The notes: generated by a model from the letters alone, not told the origin. 64,000 bases of DNA from Litsea cubeba (GCA_012931725.1 CM022948.1:72137272-72201271); one strand, 5' to 3'. Positions 25,413-36,852 are shown, counted from the stretch's first letter. Translations and numbers: made by a program.

Positions 25413-26244
25413 TGTGTGGGGAGATTTTCAGAACTCCAGGATTACGCTAATCACAGCCATCAGATGAGACTAAGCACTCTTACGTGCCATCCGCGCGCCA
25501 TCCACGTGGCACCAAACTCAGCAGAGGCCTCAGTCGAAGTCAAACAGCTCCAGGCCACTAGCGCCGAGCTCGGCCACTACATGCGCTCATCTCGGCCGAG
25601 AGCCCCACCTCGGCCGAAGCAGCCGGGACGAAAGCCGAAGCAAGAAAGAACCTCCACTCGCACCCCTCATCCCCCACGTCATCAGGCACGTGGAGGGATA
25701 GGGGCGCGAGCTAGTGAAACAGATGCAACATCCAGCGGCTGAAGCCACATCAGGGTAAGGCCCGAGGGCGGATCCGATGGTACCCCAACCGTCAAAGGCG
25801 CCCAACACGATCTGGCCCAACGTGACGCGCATTTAATGCAACGTGGGCTGATCCGACTGGCATTAAATGCAGAGTGGGCTGGATTGGACCACATTAATTG
25901 CAACGTGGGCTGACCATGACTTCCCAGTCGAATCATGGGACCCACACCAAGATATCGTCTAAGATATCTTCCAAACCGTCTATAAGTAGAACGGCATTTC
26001 ACATGCAAGGTACGCATAATACAACCCACAGAGCTGTTACTCTGCCTCTCTTCTTCCTCTCCTTCCATCGTTCTAGTTCATTCACTGACTTTGGCATCGA
26101 GAGCCTTGCGCCGCCCAGGCCAGGGTCCTCTGACCGTGTGTTCTTCTCTTTCAGGCTTTCGGACGGTACCCCAGTCATCACCATCGTTGGATAAGTCCTC
26201 TGAGGCTCCCCGGTTATTGTGGGTCATTATTTTCTGCACCTACA
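25413..26244 (+). mobile_element. Solo LTR of a retrotransposon, 5-bp target duplication
   Basis: The element runs from TGTGTGGGGAG to CTGCACCTACA (TG...CA ends, 832 bp) and is flanked by the same 5 bp, ATAGT (25408-25412 and 26245-26249). Composition changes abruptly: this segment is much richer in G+C than its surroundings. A promoter-like TATAAGTA is at 25981, placed where an LTR U3/R boundary would be. No primer-binding site, polypurine tract or gag-pol sequence adjoins it, so the internal region was lost, presumably by LTR-LTR recombination. TATA position favours plus orientation. It lies about 1.6 kb upstream of the Aux/IAA start codon. The open frames inside it are not genes. Confidence 0.85.
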
Positions 26245-26845
26245 ATAGTCAAGAATTGATCTCTAGTTATTTACATAGAAATGAGTCCTCCAAACTTTAA
26301 AAACAGAAAGGAGATTATTGATTATGCAAAGATTTCTATCATTGTTAAATTAGGACTATGGCTACTTTGGGTAACATGCATAGATGGTGGGAATGAATTA
26401 GCCAAAGATGGTCCTTGAGAAGAGAGAAGAGGACATTGGACAAGCTAGGTAGGTGTCAAGAAGAATGTCTTTTCTTTCTTTTTTATCACCTTCCCCGGGA
26501 ATTTATGAACTGGGATTTTGGATTGCCATCCCCTTGGATCTCCGACCACAACATCTCCACAATAATTTTTGAGAGTACAATTCCAGTTGCTCCCAAGGCA
26601 CACACTAAAAATGCCCATCAGCCCATGCATGCACAACTGGGGGAGTGCTTTTAAACACATGAGCAGATAATTCATAGGACTGCAGATGCAAACATAGGGA
26701 GTCTATAGACGTGGGCCCTTTCTGTTGGTACAATCACAAATGACATCGAGTCCACCAAATCAAATCAACGGTGATAGAATGTGGGGCCCACCTACAAAGT
26801 TGGGACTTGGGTGCGTCCCTACTCCCTACACACGTTGAAGATTAC

Positions 26846-26864
26846 TGTCTCAGACCCCTATATA
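26846..26864 (+). promoter_or_regulatory. Candidate promoter elements of the Aux/IAA gene (TGTCTC and TATA)
   Basis: TGTCTC at 26846-26851 is the classic core of an auxin response element, and CTATATATC (about 26857-26865) could serve as a TATA box. Both lie about 1 kb upstream of the start codon, so the intervening sequence would have to be a long leader, probably containing an intron. Short motifs occur by chance; Aux/IAA genes are often auxin-inducible, which makes the site plausible but not shown. Confidence 0.3.
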
Positions 26865-26879
26865 TCATCTGGGGTGCCT

Positions 26880-27888
26880 TCATCTCCTGCATGTGCATTG
26901 GAGTGCTGCAGCTGTGCTGATAGAAAGAGAGAGATTAAAGGGTAAGTGTTTGGTGTTTTGAAACTGGTTAGAGAGAGAGAGAGAGAGGGTAGGTGTGGTG
27001 TTTTGACTTATGAAGCTGGTTAGAGAGAGGGAGAGAGGTGAGGTGTTGGGGTAATGTGGTGGTGAAGGGGGGTTTGTTGTGTGGATGCTGGATGCTGTGT
27101 TATTTTGGTGTGATGGTTGCGTGAGCACAGCTCTCATTCCGTCTGTGGTTTGGTTTTGAGTGGTGGAATCTCTTATCATTTTTTTGGTTCTTCTCTTTCA
27201 TCCTCTCCTCCTTTCTGTCACCCACTCATCTTGCCAAAAGCAGCAAACAGAGCAAAGCACACAACAAACAAAACCCACTTGGACAAAGAGAGAACAAAAG
27301 CCTAATCTCTCTATCTCTTCCTTTCTTTACACTGATAACAAAAGCCTTCAACACTTTAATTTGTCCTCTCTCTCTCTCTCTCTCTAAACAGATTCTGGGA
27401 TATTTGGGTGTTTTAATGAGAGAGCTTTCTGGGTTTTAATGGGGGTGAGAAGGTTTGTTGTGTTTCCTAAAAGCTCCTCTTTTCTGGTTCCCGTACAAGT
27501 CATTGCTGTTGATTTTTGTATTCCTTCCCAAGGTAAACTTAAATCTGGGCTTATTTCAATCTGGATTTGGAAATGAATACTTGATGATTTAGGAGGTGAT
27601 TGTTCTTTTCTTTTGGTTGGTGTTAGTTCTTTTTCTCTTTAGCTTTACGTGTGAGACATCCTCATGAGTTTGTTTTACTTATAGCATTGGGGGAAGTTTG
27701 ATTGTGTCTTGGTGTTCCCTAACATGGGTTTTTGCTCTTTTCCCCTTCTTGTTAAGAGTTTAAGGGGAAGCAACTTCTTATGTTGTATGTTTCGTGGTTT
27801 CTTAATTCTGATGCATTTGTCTTTCCAGGATTTAAAGGTGGTTTTTTGAATTCGGATTCTACAATTTCGTTTCCCTTGTTTCTGGAAA
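26880..27888 (+). other. Likely 5' leader of the Aux/IAA gene
   Basis: This stretch is rich in GA and CT repeats ((CT)n at about 27362-27385), typical of plant 5' untranslated regions. A possible leader intron could run from the GT in CCCAAGGTAAAC (about 27535) to the AG in TTTCCAGGATTT (about 27830), ending close to the start codon. Transcript evidence would be needed to place the start site. Confidence 0.4.
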
Positions 27889-28537
27889 ATGGAAGGAGAT
27901 CTAAGGAGAAAAGAGCCATGCCAGAGATTTCTAGACCTGGTTTCAAATGAGAGGGATTGGTGGGTCAGCGATGGAGGTTGTTTTGGAGTTGCAGAGGAGA
28001 AAAAGCTAGAGCTGAGGCTTGGACCACCAGGAGATTGGTCAGTCAAGGAAAACAACAGCACAAGCAGAGAAAAAGATGAATCTCTTCTGTCTCTTGGGCA
28101 TTTTTCCAAGTCTCCCAAAACCAGCAATCCTTCCTCTGGTGCAAAGAGAGGGTTTTCTGACGCAGTTGAAACAGAAAAGGATGTTGATAGCAATGGAAAT
28201 CAATCCCAGAAGCTTTCTTCACAGAACCCAAGTGCCCTTTTCCCTCCTTGTTGGTCTTCTTCACCATCTCCTTCAACTTTCCAGAAAGGTCAGCAGCAAA
28301 AACCAGCGTTTTTGCAGTTTCAGTCAATTCCAAGTTTGCCTGTTCTGGCGAAGGAATCCTCACAAGCAAATGGAATCAAAGGAGACATGCAGAAGCTTGA
28401 GAGGAAGACATGCTCTCCAACTTCTGCCCCTGTTCCTGTGAATGCAGCTGTTTGCAACAACTCTCAAACACGGTATGATGATACTCACCATCTTGAAGAA
28501 TGCCTCCCCTCTCTGTTGTGTGTGTGCTCTTTTTTTT

Positions 28538-28568
<31 letters not shown>

Positions 28569-30454
28569 GTTGTTTTCTCTTTCTCTCTCTTCTATGTTTT
28601 TTTTTGCTAATATCTTTCTTTTCTATGTTATATTGCTGGTACTTGTTCTTACTGATGGATACTTTTGGTTAGTTTTTTTTTTTTTTTCACAATTTATTTA
28701 TAACCACTACATTTGGTTTTGGTTTTTCTTCTTCTTTTTTGTAGGCATAAGTTGTTGTAGTTAATTAGCCTTGGTTATGATATTCTAGTGATCTGTTTAT
28801 GCCTTTCTAAGGTGGAAATGTTACTGTGGTGCTTTGGATTTGATTTGTTATTGCATGATGGCTACTCTTTCCTGTTGGGAAATTTCTTACTGTTTCCTTC
28901 CGTATATGAGAGCTTCAATTTTTGTTTTGATGATGCATCTTTGGTTCTTTCTTGTGGATTGCAACTGCTGTTGGAAGATTTTTGTTTCTATATACTTCTC
29001 CATGTATTGAACCTGTAAATTGATTTGGGTTTTCTTACTGGCCAAATGTGATACCAGAACTTCCTCTGTTCCTGTTGTTGGATGGCCTCCCATTCGGTCC
29101 TTCCGGAAGAATCTTGCAAGCAGCTCTCTAAAACCGTCTGGTGTCTCCCAAATCAAAGAAAAGGCAGAAGATGGCAGAAAAGGGATGTTTATTAAGATTA
29201 ATATGGATGGAGTGCCCATTGGAAGAAAAATAGATCTCAGCGCCTATCACAGCTATGAGAAACTCTCTTCTGCAGTGGATGAACTCTTCAGAGACCTTCT
29301 TAAAGGTTATATACTTGAATTGCATGCGGAAGATAGACGTTCCCCACTCTTAATTCTCTCATAATTCTCTCATTTTCTTATATTCCATTGAGGCTTAGTG
29401 AAGGTTATGTGCATGAGATTTTATACCAAAGAAACTCAAGAACATGGATGGTTTTCTCAATTTCTTTTGTTTCCTTATATTCAGCTCAAAAAGACTCTTC
29501 AGAGACTGGAAATCAGAAGACCGCAGAAGAAAGACGGCTAATTGAAGGTTTATTAGATGGAAGTGGGGAATATACTTTGGTTTATGAAGATAATGAAGGA
29601 GATAGGATGTTGGTTGGGGATGTTCCATGGAAGTAAGCATTTCATATTATAAATCTACGTTTTAATCATTAACATCGTTTGTATGATGTTAAATTGTAGA
29701 TACTATGCAAAACTATATGCAGTCATTAATCTTCTCTCTAAGTGGATTACTTGAGTGGGTAATTAAAATGCCCAAAACTTTAGAAGATCAACAGAACTTT
29801 CATCATGAAAGCTTTGTCCCAATTATGTTAGACTCATTTACATGAATTCTGTTTCTCCGTTATGGACATTGGCCCTCATTTTTTTCTCTCTCTATTATTT
29901 GCAACTTTTGCAGCATGTTTGTAACGTCAGTGAAGAGGCTCCGTGTGTTGAAGAGCTCTGAACTTTCTGCACTACGCCGTAAGTTGATCATCAAAATCGC
30001 CTACAGTTACTTTTGTTTGGTTTCCCAATCAGCTTTTTTTGTTTGGTTTCCTGTGCTTAGTGGACTAACATGTCAAGTTACTTTGCATAGGAAAATATTT
30101 TGCAATATATCCTTTCTCAGAAGGATGTTGCATTAGCAGATTCCTTTAGATCTGCCTCCAATGATTCATGCACCAAATGCAGAACATTTTTTCCTATTTT
30201 GCATACACCTGGTTATTTCCTTTACATAAAAGGATTTTTTCTTTCTTTCTTTCAACCCAAAAAAGAGGACAAAGAAACCATTGAAAAATGAAAGCTAGAA
30301 AAATCAGCTTCAGTACGAACTAGCTTCCTAGACTTATGGGTTAATTTTATATTCCTTCTGCTGATCAAAACCTCTGTTGATCTTGAGTTATTTTTTCTTC
30401 TCAGTTGCAGGCAGTAAGCAGGAAAAAACACTCACAGATTCTGGAGTGATGTGA
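27889..30454 (+). CDS. Aux/IAA auxin-responsive transcriptional repressor (IAA18/IAA26-like)
   Basis: Five exons: 27889-28472, 29058-29305, 29485-29632, 29914-29978, 30411-30454. All introns are GT-AG and the sum is 1089 bp, giving 362 aa. Domain I is the EAR repressor motif LELRLG (residues 40-45), which recruits TOPLESS. Domain II is the degron VVGWPPIRSF (201-210), the TIR1/AFB-auxin contact. Domains III and IV form the PB1 interaction domain: KGMFIKINMDG (236-246, with the basic Lys) and the acidic OPCA part DNEGDRMLVGDVPW (313-326), ending in VKRLRVLK. The protein should act in the nucleus, binding ARF transcription factors and repressing auxin genes until degraded. The N-terminal half is long for the family (many members have 170-270 aa), as in the IAA18/26 (PAP1) group. 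Intron 1 contains a T18-G22 run. ATG at 27889 is the only start giving the conserved N-terminus ahead of domain I. Confidence 0.95.
28530..28569 (+). repeat. T18-G22 homopolymer pair in intron 1 of the Aux/IAA gene
   Basis: Eighteen T (28530-28547) are followed directly by twenty-two G (28548-28569). Such a G run could form quadruplex structures in the transcript or coding strand and is also a frequent site of sequencing error. It lies 57 bp after the exon 1 splice donor. Confidence 0.9.
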
Positions 30455-31131
30455 AAGAAGAGGCTTTTCTTGATCTGGGTTTTGCACACCTGACATGCTA
30501 CTTCTTGAGTAAGACTTGAAGCTATTTGAAGAGTGGATTTGGTTTGGTTTTCATTTTTCTCCTTTCCTGTAGAAAGAAACCTGGTAGGCTCAAGGAAAAT
30601 ATCAGTGAAGTATGTGGACTTTGGGATGGTACATAATACATATATAATGTATATATGATTGTAATCTTTTGGGGTTCTATTTCCTGTAGAAGTTTATGTC
30701 AAAGTTCTTTATATGGTCAACTTATTCTGGTGAATTATTACTTCCTGCCCTTCACTTCTATGACAGGGACCATTCTTCACTGACCAGACTATTTATCTGA
30801 TATTATTAATGGAGGAGGATGGTGATACCCTGAAAATCTCCCACATTGGAAAGACCTTAATGTTTTGGTCTTTTGGTGGATCGATGTCTATGCTTGTGAA
30901 AACTGATATAGTGTTGATATTCTCGCAGGTGTTTAGGTCATCCCCATGACTATTGGGTTCATCATTAATGGTCTGGATCACCCAACTGGGACTGAACATG
31001 CACAAACTGCATATGTAGACTGGTCTTCAACATATACATGTGGCCCACTAGATGAATGATTAGTCTGACTTAACCCCACTTCAGTCCCCATTAGGTAGGC
31101 CATTCTTGCCGAGGAGATATGGATGTATATC

Positions 31132-31178
<47 letters not shown>

Positions 31179-31905
31179 CACTTTGTCGAATTGGGTTCAA
31201 CTAGGCTTTCAGTCCAGAGAGAGAGAGAGACCCACTTTGTCGAATTGGGTTCAACTAGGCTTTCAGTCCAATTTTAAAACATTGATAGTTGCCTGAAACT
31301 CAACTTCTTTAGAACTACCTACAATCCTCTCTTAGAATTTGATTTGGGTTTTCTGCACTGAATCCCCAATTTGAGATTTATCCAGCTGTTTTTCGCAGAT
31401 AGATTTAGTTACACAAGAAATTTACTATGTTTAAAGCCATTGGACTTAGAGGTCCTTAATCTTGTATTAGGATAATCTGATTATGAAAAATATCATGCAC
31501 TCCCTTTATCCGCATTCAAATCTATACCTCAGCTTTTGATTTGCAAGCATCTAGATGAGCCAAATATGTAGAAAACGCTTTGGGTGTTTCTAGTTGGCGT
31601 CTAATATTTTACTCTCGAGTGTGATCCAGAGGAAGCTTGTCCGTTGTCAAATTCGAACAATGCCCTAGGTTTGGAAACCTTTGCTTATAAAATGGTAGCA
31701 TTAACCTTATAACTCAGATTCAGATTTGCCCAATTTAGTGGTCCATACCTTAGATTATCATAATTAAAAAAAAAAACCTACAGGCTGCCTGTTTAAGCAT
31801 TTCCATCCATTTCCCATTTAAGAAGTTCAAAATTTAACACTCTAGGAAAAATGGTTTACAGGATGCTTAGTAATAATAATGGATTGCTACAATTTTTTCT
31901 CTAGC
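30455..31905. other. 3' flank of the Aux/IAA gene and intergenic DNA
   Basis: The first ~200 bp are the probable 3' untranslated region; TGTA-rich sequence (ATAATGTATATATGATTGTA, 30645-30665) resembles plant far-upstream polyadenylation signals. Beyond that no gene is recognised. A GA microsatellite with an adjoining duplication is at 31137-31270. Confidence 0.5.
31137..31270. repeat. (GA)20 microsatellite followed by a 54-bp tandem duplication
   Basis: GA repeats run from 31137 to 31176. A 54-bp unit that includes the last GA repeats plus CCCACTTTGTCGAATTGGG and downstream sequence occurs twice, at 31163-31216 and 31217-31270, apparently identical. The microsatellite probably helped the duplication arise by slippage. 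Confidence 0.9.
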
Positions 31906-31913
31906 CTAACTAC

Positions 31914-32082
31914 AAGGGGTAGTTCAGTTGGCTTAGGACCACGGCTTGCACTCGGAGGTTGTAGGTTCGAAACTGCACTACCACACTGGGGCTGCAGGAG
32001 AGTTTACTCGGCTTCCCTCTGGGTCCGGAGAGATTAGTCATGTCCAAAAGATTGGGAACCTTACGATAGTAAAAAAAAAAAA
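31914..32082 (+). mobile_element. tRNA-derived SINE
   Basis: An RNA polymerase III internal promoter is visible: box A-like TAGTTCAGTTGG at 31920-31931 and box B GGTTCGAAACT at 31964-31974, about 33 nt apart. A non-tRNA body follows (GGGTCCGGAGAGATTAGTC region), ending in an A-rich tail at 32071-32082. The size (~170 bp) and structure match plant SINEs. Target duplications were not resolved because the tail runs into a T run. It is not a functional tRNA gene: no acceptor stem closes. Confidence 0.75.
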
Positions 32083-34443
32083 CTTTTTTTTTTTTTTTTT
32101 GTGAATTGTGAATCACTCTTTGCCTGATAGACGTTGAATTCTAAAGATTTTCTAGATGATGTGCTTCTATCAATGGAACAAATGGTGAAAGATTAAAAGT
32201 CGAGATTTTCAAAGGACCTTCAAAATATTCCCTATTGATGAGAAATGGTTGCCCACACTTCAGCTTAGTAAATCAAATCATAAGAAATTTATTGTCCCCT
32301 CTGGATCTCACCATTGACCCGTTTACTATTCTTGCTTTCGATACCTTTGCCCATTTCCCACAATGTCATTACAAATTAGAAATACCGATTGACAGAATTC
32401 AATCCGTGCATCCATATAGATAATAACTCATCGGTTGGGGTTTCTTCTCACCATCATTGCTGAACTTACCAAACTGCACTAATAGTGTTACAGGAAGGCA
32501 ACAACGACCTTTCCCACGTGTGCACAGGCTTCCTTTTCTGCGCATGCGGGGCTCTCTCATGGGACCCAGCCTCCTTGGCCTGAGTTAAAAAAAACATCAG
32601 ATAAGCTTTCCTGGGGCATCTCTTGCTTGTGTAGCCAGGTGCATGTGCATTGCATATGTTCCTCAAGTACCTCTCATACAGTACACAAAAGGCATGATAG
32701 ATGCAGTTACTGGCCATCCTACTACTATCTGGTTCGTGAAAAGCAACTTAAGCTTCTCACATTTCCACAGGAACTTACTCTGGAAAAGCTGGAAAAGGAC
32801 CCCCTCTCTCTCTCTCTCTGTGTGTGTGCCCGGGTCTTGTCTGAACGGTAGAGGAGGAGCAAACTAGAATATAAATGAATGGTCCATGTGATTGCCTGTG
32901 GGAGTTGTGGTCTATTACGAAAGGAATTTTTTCTGCTTGTATCAGGTCATGGTGGTGAGTGGTGTGTTGTTTTTCTCTGTCGGCTGTCTTCTTACACTTG
33001 AATCACCCCCTTTCCTTACCAAAATGCCCTTGCTATTTTTGTCAAAACTACAAAATAAAACCCCTCTTTATTTTATGACAAAAATGGCACACCAACCCCA
33101 CTCACAAACTTATGATTCTTCACCTAATGAGTGAGTACAAGCACGCCTAATCTGTTGACTACAATGTGCTTCCCACATCTTAATCCACAAAAATTCCCAT
33201 GCCATGGGATCTTACAGTAGATTACGAAAAGATACTAATCACAAATCCTAAGAGCACGCTTGGTAAGAGGTGAAGAATCTGTAGATGTGAGGATACCTCA
33301 CTCCCTCAAATTTGAGGTCTGGCCTGGCTCACCGAGGAATTGAATGGCTAAGGATTTCACGTAGGTATAGGTAAGTGTCTCGGACGTATAGCTGAGAGAA
33401 ATTGGAAGGTTGGGCCTGAAATCAATTGTTTCAAATCATCAGGTACTTAAAATTGCCAAATGTGGATTTTCAAAATCTTCGGAGAAAATAGATGAGGAAT
33501 TTTCAAGGATTTAGTTCCCAAACGTGACCTAAGGTGCTCTCCTCGTACCTCATCTGAGTTTTTGGATCATCAACAGTCCGTCCAAGATGATTTGATTAAA
33601 TGAATTATTAGAACTTAAAGCTGTGATTGTGGGTTTATGGATGCTACGCAACACTGCATGGGTGGATTGTGCAGCAAAACAACAGCAAAAAAGGCTTTGG
33701 ACTGTAGAAGAGCCACTGTAGACTATACACTGTACATATCACAGAAAACTGAAAAGGATGGCAGTTTAATCACTTTGATGGGATTTCACTATTGGCATGT
33801 AGCTACTAGCTAGACAGTAGATGAGAGAACTGCAAGTCTGCAACTCTGCAAGGTCACGACAACATCTTTTGATATTGCAAATATAAAAACACCAATCTGA
33901 AAAAACTGATTGATGATGTCTAAGAAGTAAGAACTTTGATCATGAGAAGGAAGCACTACAAACCAAAAGTTGGCGAAACCCAGACCAATACAAGGAAGAA
34001 TCAATTGATTGAATGAGAAACTGATTAGAACCCAAGAAACTGATAGCAAGAAGAAAGAATATACACTGGGAAGAAAGGGAAAGAGATATGTCCTGAAAAC
34101 TTATTCCCTAAAAGCCTGCCTAGACCAGCCTAGCTAGCCATCAAATTTCTTAGGTCGGTCCCAATGTACCAAACTTCTTGTCGGAGATCTAAACGAGAAG
34201 CTCTGGGTGGGCATCCCCTCTTTCCATACAAATGCTTTCCTTCATCTAGGTCAGAATAATACAAACCATACTCCTTTCATCAGTTAATAATAGACTGAAG
34301 AATCACCAAAGTGGTCCAAGGAGAAATATTACAAATTTAGAAATCCAGAACAAGTTTCAGAAGGATAGGGCACAAGATCTGGGAAAACAAAAACATATTC
34401 TGGAGGTGGTTTGCATTACTTGGTGTATGTTCTTGGAAATGAT
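32083..34443. other. Intergenic DNA, no gene recognised
   Basis: Frames at 32235-32423, 32627-32867, 32892-33134 and 33810-34049 lack motifs. A possible degraded hAT-type MITE lies at about 33250-33533: its ends CACGCTTGGTAA and TTCCCAAACGTG are inverted and roughly matched, with CCTAAG outside both, but support is weak. Confidence 0.5.
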
Positions 34444-34452
34444 CATGAAAAG

Positions 34453-35985
34453 GGGATTTTACAAAAAAAAAAAAAAAAACAGCTTAAATGTCCATTGGGC
34501 TCAAAAGATAATATTAACCTCCATTGCGCGGATCAGTTACTTTTCACGAAATGGTATTTTTTTTTAGCACTTTCAACTAGCGTCCCTAGCGACCTTAGTT
34601 TTATAAAGTTAAGGGTCGCTAGGGACCCTGCGGTGTATACGAAAAGTTGAACAAAAGAGGATTTTTTTCCCTCTTTCGTTGTCCAGGTCTTCTTCTCCAA
34701 GATGTCTTCTCCAAAATGTCTGCTGTTCCATTCTATTTTTATTTTGTGTAAACTTTTATTCTAGTTTGGACAATGGTAGGGTACTGGAGTGTATCATCAC
34801 CGCCTCCGACAGTCTTGTCACCAGGCATTTGGCAATCAGGCCGCAAAACAAAAAAGAGAGCAAAGAAAAGAGGAACCATGCATTAGAATTGGTATGACAA
34901 AAACATAAAACAATAAGATATCTCTTAAGATCTATAAGAGATTACTCAAAATGTGTGGATCTTAGTAATCCATGTCAAAAGATCTATTCAAGAAGACAAC
35001 ATTAAAACACAAATCAAATGGATTCCACTATATAATCAAATCTGATGAAGGCATGAAAAATAGATCTGATATAATGACTTCATACTACAGAGTTGTAAAT
35101 GCTTAAGCACTAGATTTGATGTTTACTCGCACCAGAAGCCTGTATTTTAATAACTACGCAGATCTAACAAACAATACAATCATTTACCAGAATAAATTCC
35201 AAGATCTGTAGTAAAACTCAGAAAATGAAGAAGGAAGGTTCTTAACAAGCAGATTTACTGGTTGCTTAGACAAAAAAACAGAATCTTATGACTACAAAAA
35301 TTTTGTTTTTCGTTTCATTTTCAGTAAGAATAGCTGAATCGAACGACAGGTCCAACTTCAAGTGAATTCGAGCTTTTCAAAGTACATTTCTCTAAAAGAA
35401 AACCCAAAACAAATGTAGATCTATACAGGTAGATCAAATGCTTGCTCAGGAACACACGAATGAAGTACAGATTTGAAGATCTACATAGAAGAGAACGACT
35501 TCAAGCAACAGATCTAATATTAAAACACATTTCAGCAAAAACCTCTAATGCCCGGGAGAGAGGGCGACTTCCAAAACCCTAATCGTGATACAGTGGGGGT
35601 TGGGGTTGAGGGAGATGGGATCTGGGAGGGATGGTAGTGGAGGAGAAGAGAGGAGGAGGAGAAGGGTGGTTGTTGGTGGAGGAAAGAGGCGTATGTGGTT
35701 TCCTGCAACTGGAATTGGAAGGATATGCAAGTCCCTAGGGACCCTTGACGTCATAAAATCAAGGTCGCTAGGGACGCTAGTTAAAAGTGCTAAACGAAAC
35801 ATGGCACCGCAGAGTCCCTAATGACCCTTAACGTTATAAAACTAAGGTCGCTAGGGATGCTAGTTGAAAGTGCTAAAAAAAATACCATTTCGTGAAAAGT
35901 GACTGATCTGGTGCAATGGAGGTTAATATTAACTTTTGAGCCCAGTAGACATCTAAACTGTTTTTTTTTTTTTTGGTAAAATCCC
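34453..35985. mobile_element. Non-autonomous Mutator-like element (possible Pack-MULE)
   Basis: Terminal inverted repeats of about 180 bp (34453-34635 and 35805-35985), roughly 90% identical by eye, begin GGGATTTTAC followed by an A run. Near-identical 9-bp direct repeats flank them: CATGAAAAG (34444-34452) and CATGAAAAT (35986-35994). Long inverted repeats with 9-bp duplications are the Mutator pattern. A second partial copy of the inner repeat (AAGGTCGCTAGGGACG, about 35735-35800) adjoins the right end. The 1.2-kb interior has no transposase. On the minus strand, 35680-35500 looks like a plant gene leader (CT-rich, then ATTAGGGTTTTGG), suggesting captured host sequence. Confidence 0.8.
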
Positions 35986-36051
35986 CATGAAAATATCTTT
36001 GAAAGTTGAAAGATGACATAAAAATTATAGACCATCTTCATTTTATACTCT

Positions 36052-36340
36052 TGAATTTCTTTATAGCTAGTCATTTCTACCAAAACCTCATGGCTTAGCG
36101 CGGAAATACTTTTCAATATTCTCCCCTAGATGGAGCCCACTCCTCAATACTCTCCCCTCAAGGTGGACTCCGGCCGGCGCACTTTTTGCACACGCATTTT
36201 TTTTTATTTTTTGCGCCGAATCGTTCCTCTTGGGATTCGAATTCAGTACCGGTTAGCTCTGATACCATTTTGAATTTCTTTAACTAGCCATTCCTACCAA
36301 AAGCTCAAGGCGTTAGTAGAGGGTGCGGAAATACTGTTCA
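36052..36340 (-). mobile_element. TRIM element (tiny non-coding LTR retrotransposon)
   Basis: Two direct repeats, 36052-36115 and 36271-36340, share TGAATTTCTTTA at one end and GCGGAAATACT-TTCA at the other. On the minus strand they are TG...CA LTRs of 64-70 bp. Three bases inside the minus-strand 5' LTR is TGGTATCAGAGC (36256-36267), the perfect primer-binding site for initiator methionine tRNA. Next to the other LTR is a polypurine tract (AGGGGAGAATAT, 36116-36127 complement). The whole is 289 bp with no gene. Identical 5-bp flanks were not found, so one end may be eroded. Confidence 0.7.
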
Positions 36341-36434
36341 ATATATACCATTAACAGAAAAGGTATTTCTCTTAGTAATTCTTCCTTTTTTTCTTTTTTG
36401 GAGGGCAAAGAAATCTTCAATCCTCATTTTTGGT

Positions 36435-36645
36435 AGCTGCTACTTATTGAAAGGTATTTATGCTGCCTCTACTAACACCTTAAGATTTTGATAGAGGTAA
36501 CATAAATACCTTTTCAATCCTCCCCCTTGGTTGGGATCTAATCGGTGCACTTTTGCAATACGTATAATTTTTTTTTGCGCCGAGTCGTTCCTCCGGAAAT
36601 TTGATTTCAGGACCATATGGCTCTCTCTCATATCAGACTTATTCA
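36435..36645 (-). mobile_element. Second, degraded copy of the same TRIM family
   Basis: The interior sequence TTTGCGCCGAGTCGTTCCTC (36574-36593) matches TTGCGCCGAATCGTTCCTC in the intact TRIM. The order is also the same: an LTR-like part ending in TTTTCAAT, a CTCCCCC polypurine-tract complement near 36520, then the shared internal block and a decayed primer-binding site (TCATATCAGAC region near 36630). It lies head-to-tail with the first copy. Confidence 0.5.
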
Positions 36646-36707
36646 TCTCCAACACACAGATGCTTCGGTTCTCAAAATATAAAATTGAAACAAGAATCTA
36701 CCCTTAA

Positions 36708-36849
36708 GGCCCTGTTTATTTGCATTAAAACATAGAGAAATGTAATACCCAATGTTCTTGACGTGTATTTTTAAAATTCATATTTAATCTTCATTTTTAA
36801 CCGCTATATGTATTCGATTCATATATATTTTATTACAAACAAACGGACC
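36708..36849. mobile_element. Tourist-like MITE (PIF/Harbinger type)
   Basis: The 142-bp element starts GGCCCTGTTTATTTG. Its end, read on the other strand, is GGTCCGTTTGTTTG. It is bracketed by the trinucleotide TAA on both sides (36705-36707 and 36850-36852). GGSCCTGTTT-type ends with a TAA/TTA duplication are the hallmark of Tourist elements. A similar, less certain pair of ends lies at about 37640-37902. Confidence 0.65.
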
Positions 36850-36852
36850 TAA

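Noticed and set aside
25416..26194. Genes in the GC-rich frames (108-128 codons) at 25.4-26.2 kb
   Set aside because: They overlap on both strands within the solo LTR, whose ends and target duplication account for the whole segment.
27675..28193. 172-codon minus-strand frame opposite the IAA exon 1
   Set aside because: Shadow of the real coding exon; no motif and no splice or start context.
28473..28764. Continuation of IAA exon 1 as one 291-aa protein
   Set aside because: Reading past 28472 gives homopolymer-encoded Phe/Gly tracts, whereas splicing at 28472|29058 restores the conserved degron in frame.
31914..31990. Functional tRNA gene
   Set aside because: Box A and box B are present, but the acceptor stem does not close and the sequence continues into a non-tRNA body with an A-rich tail, so it is a SINE.
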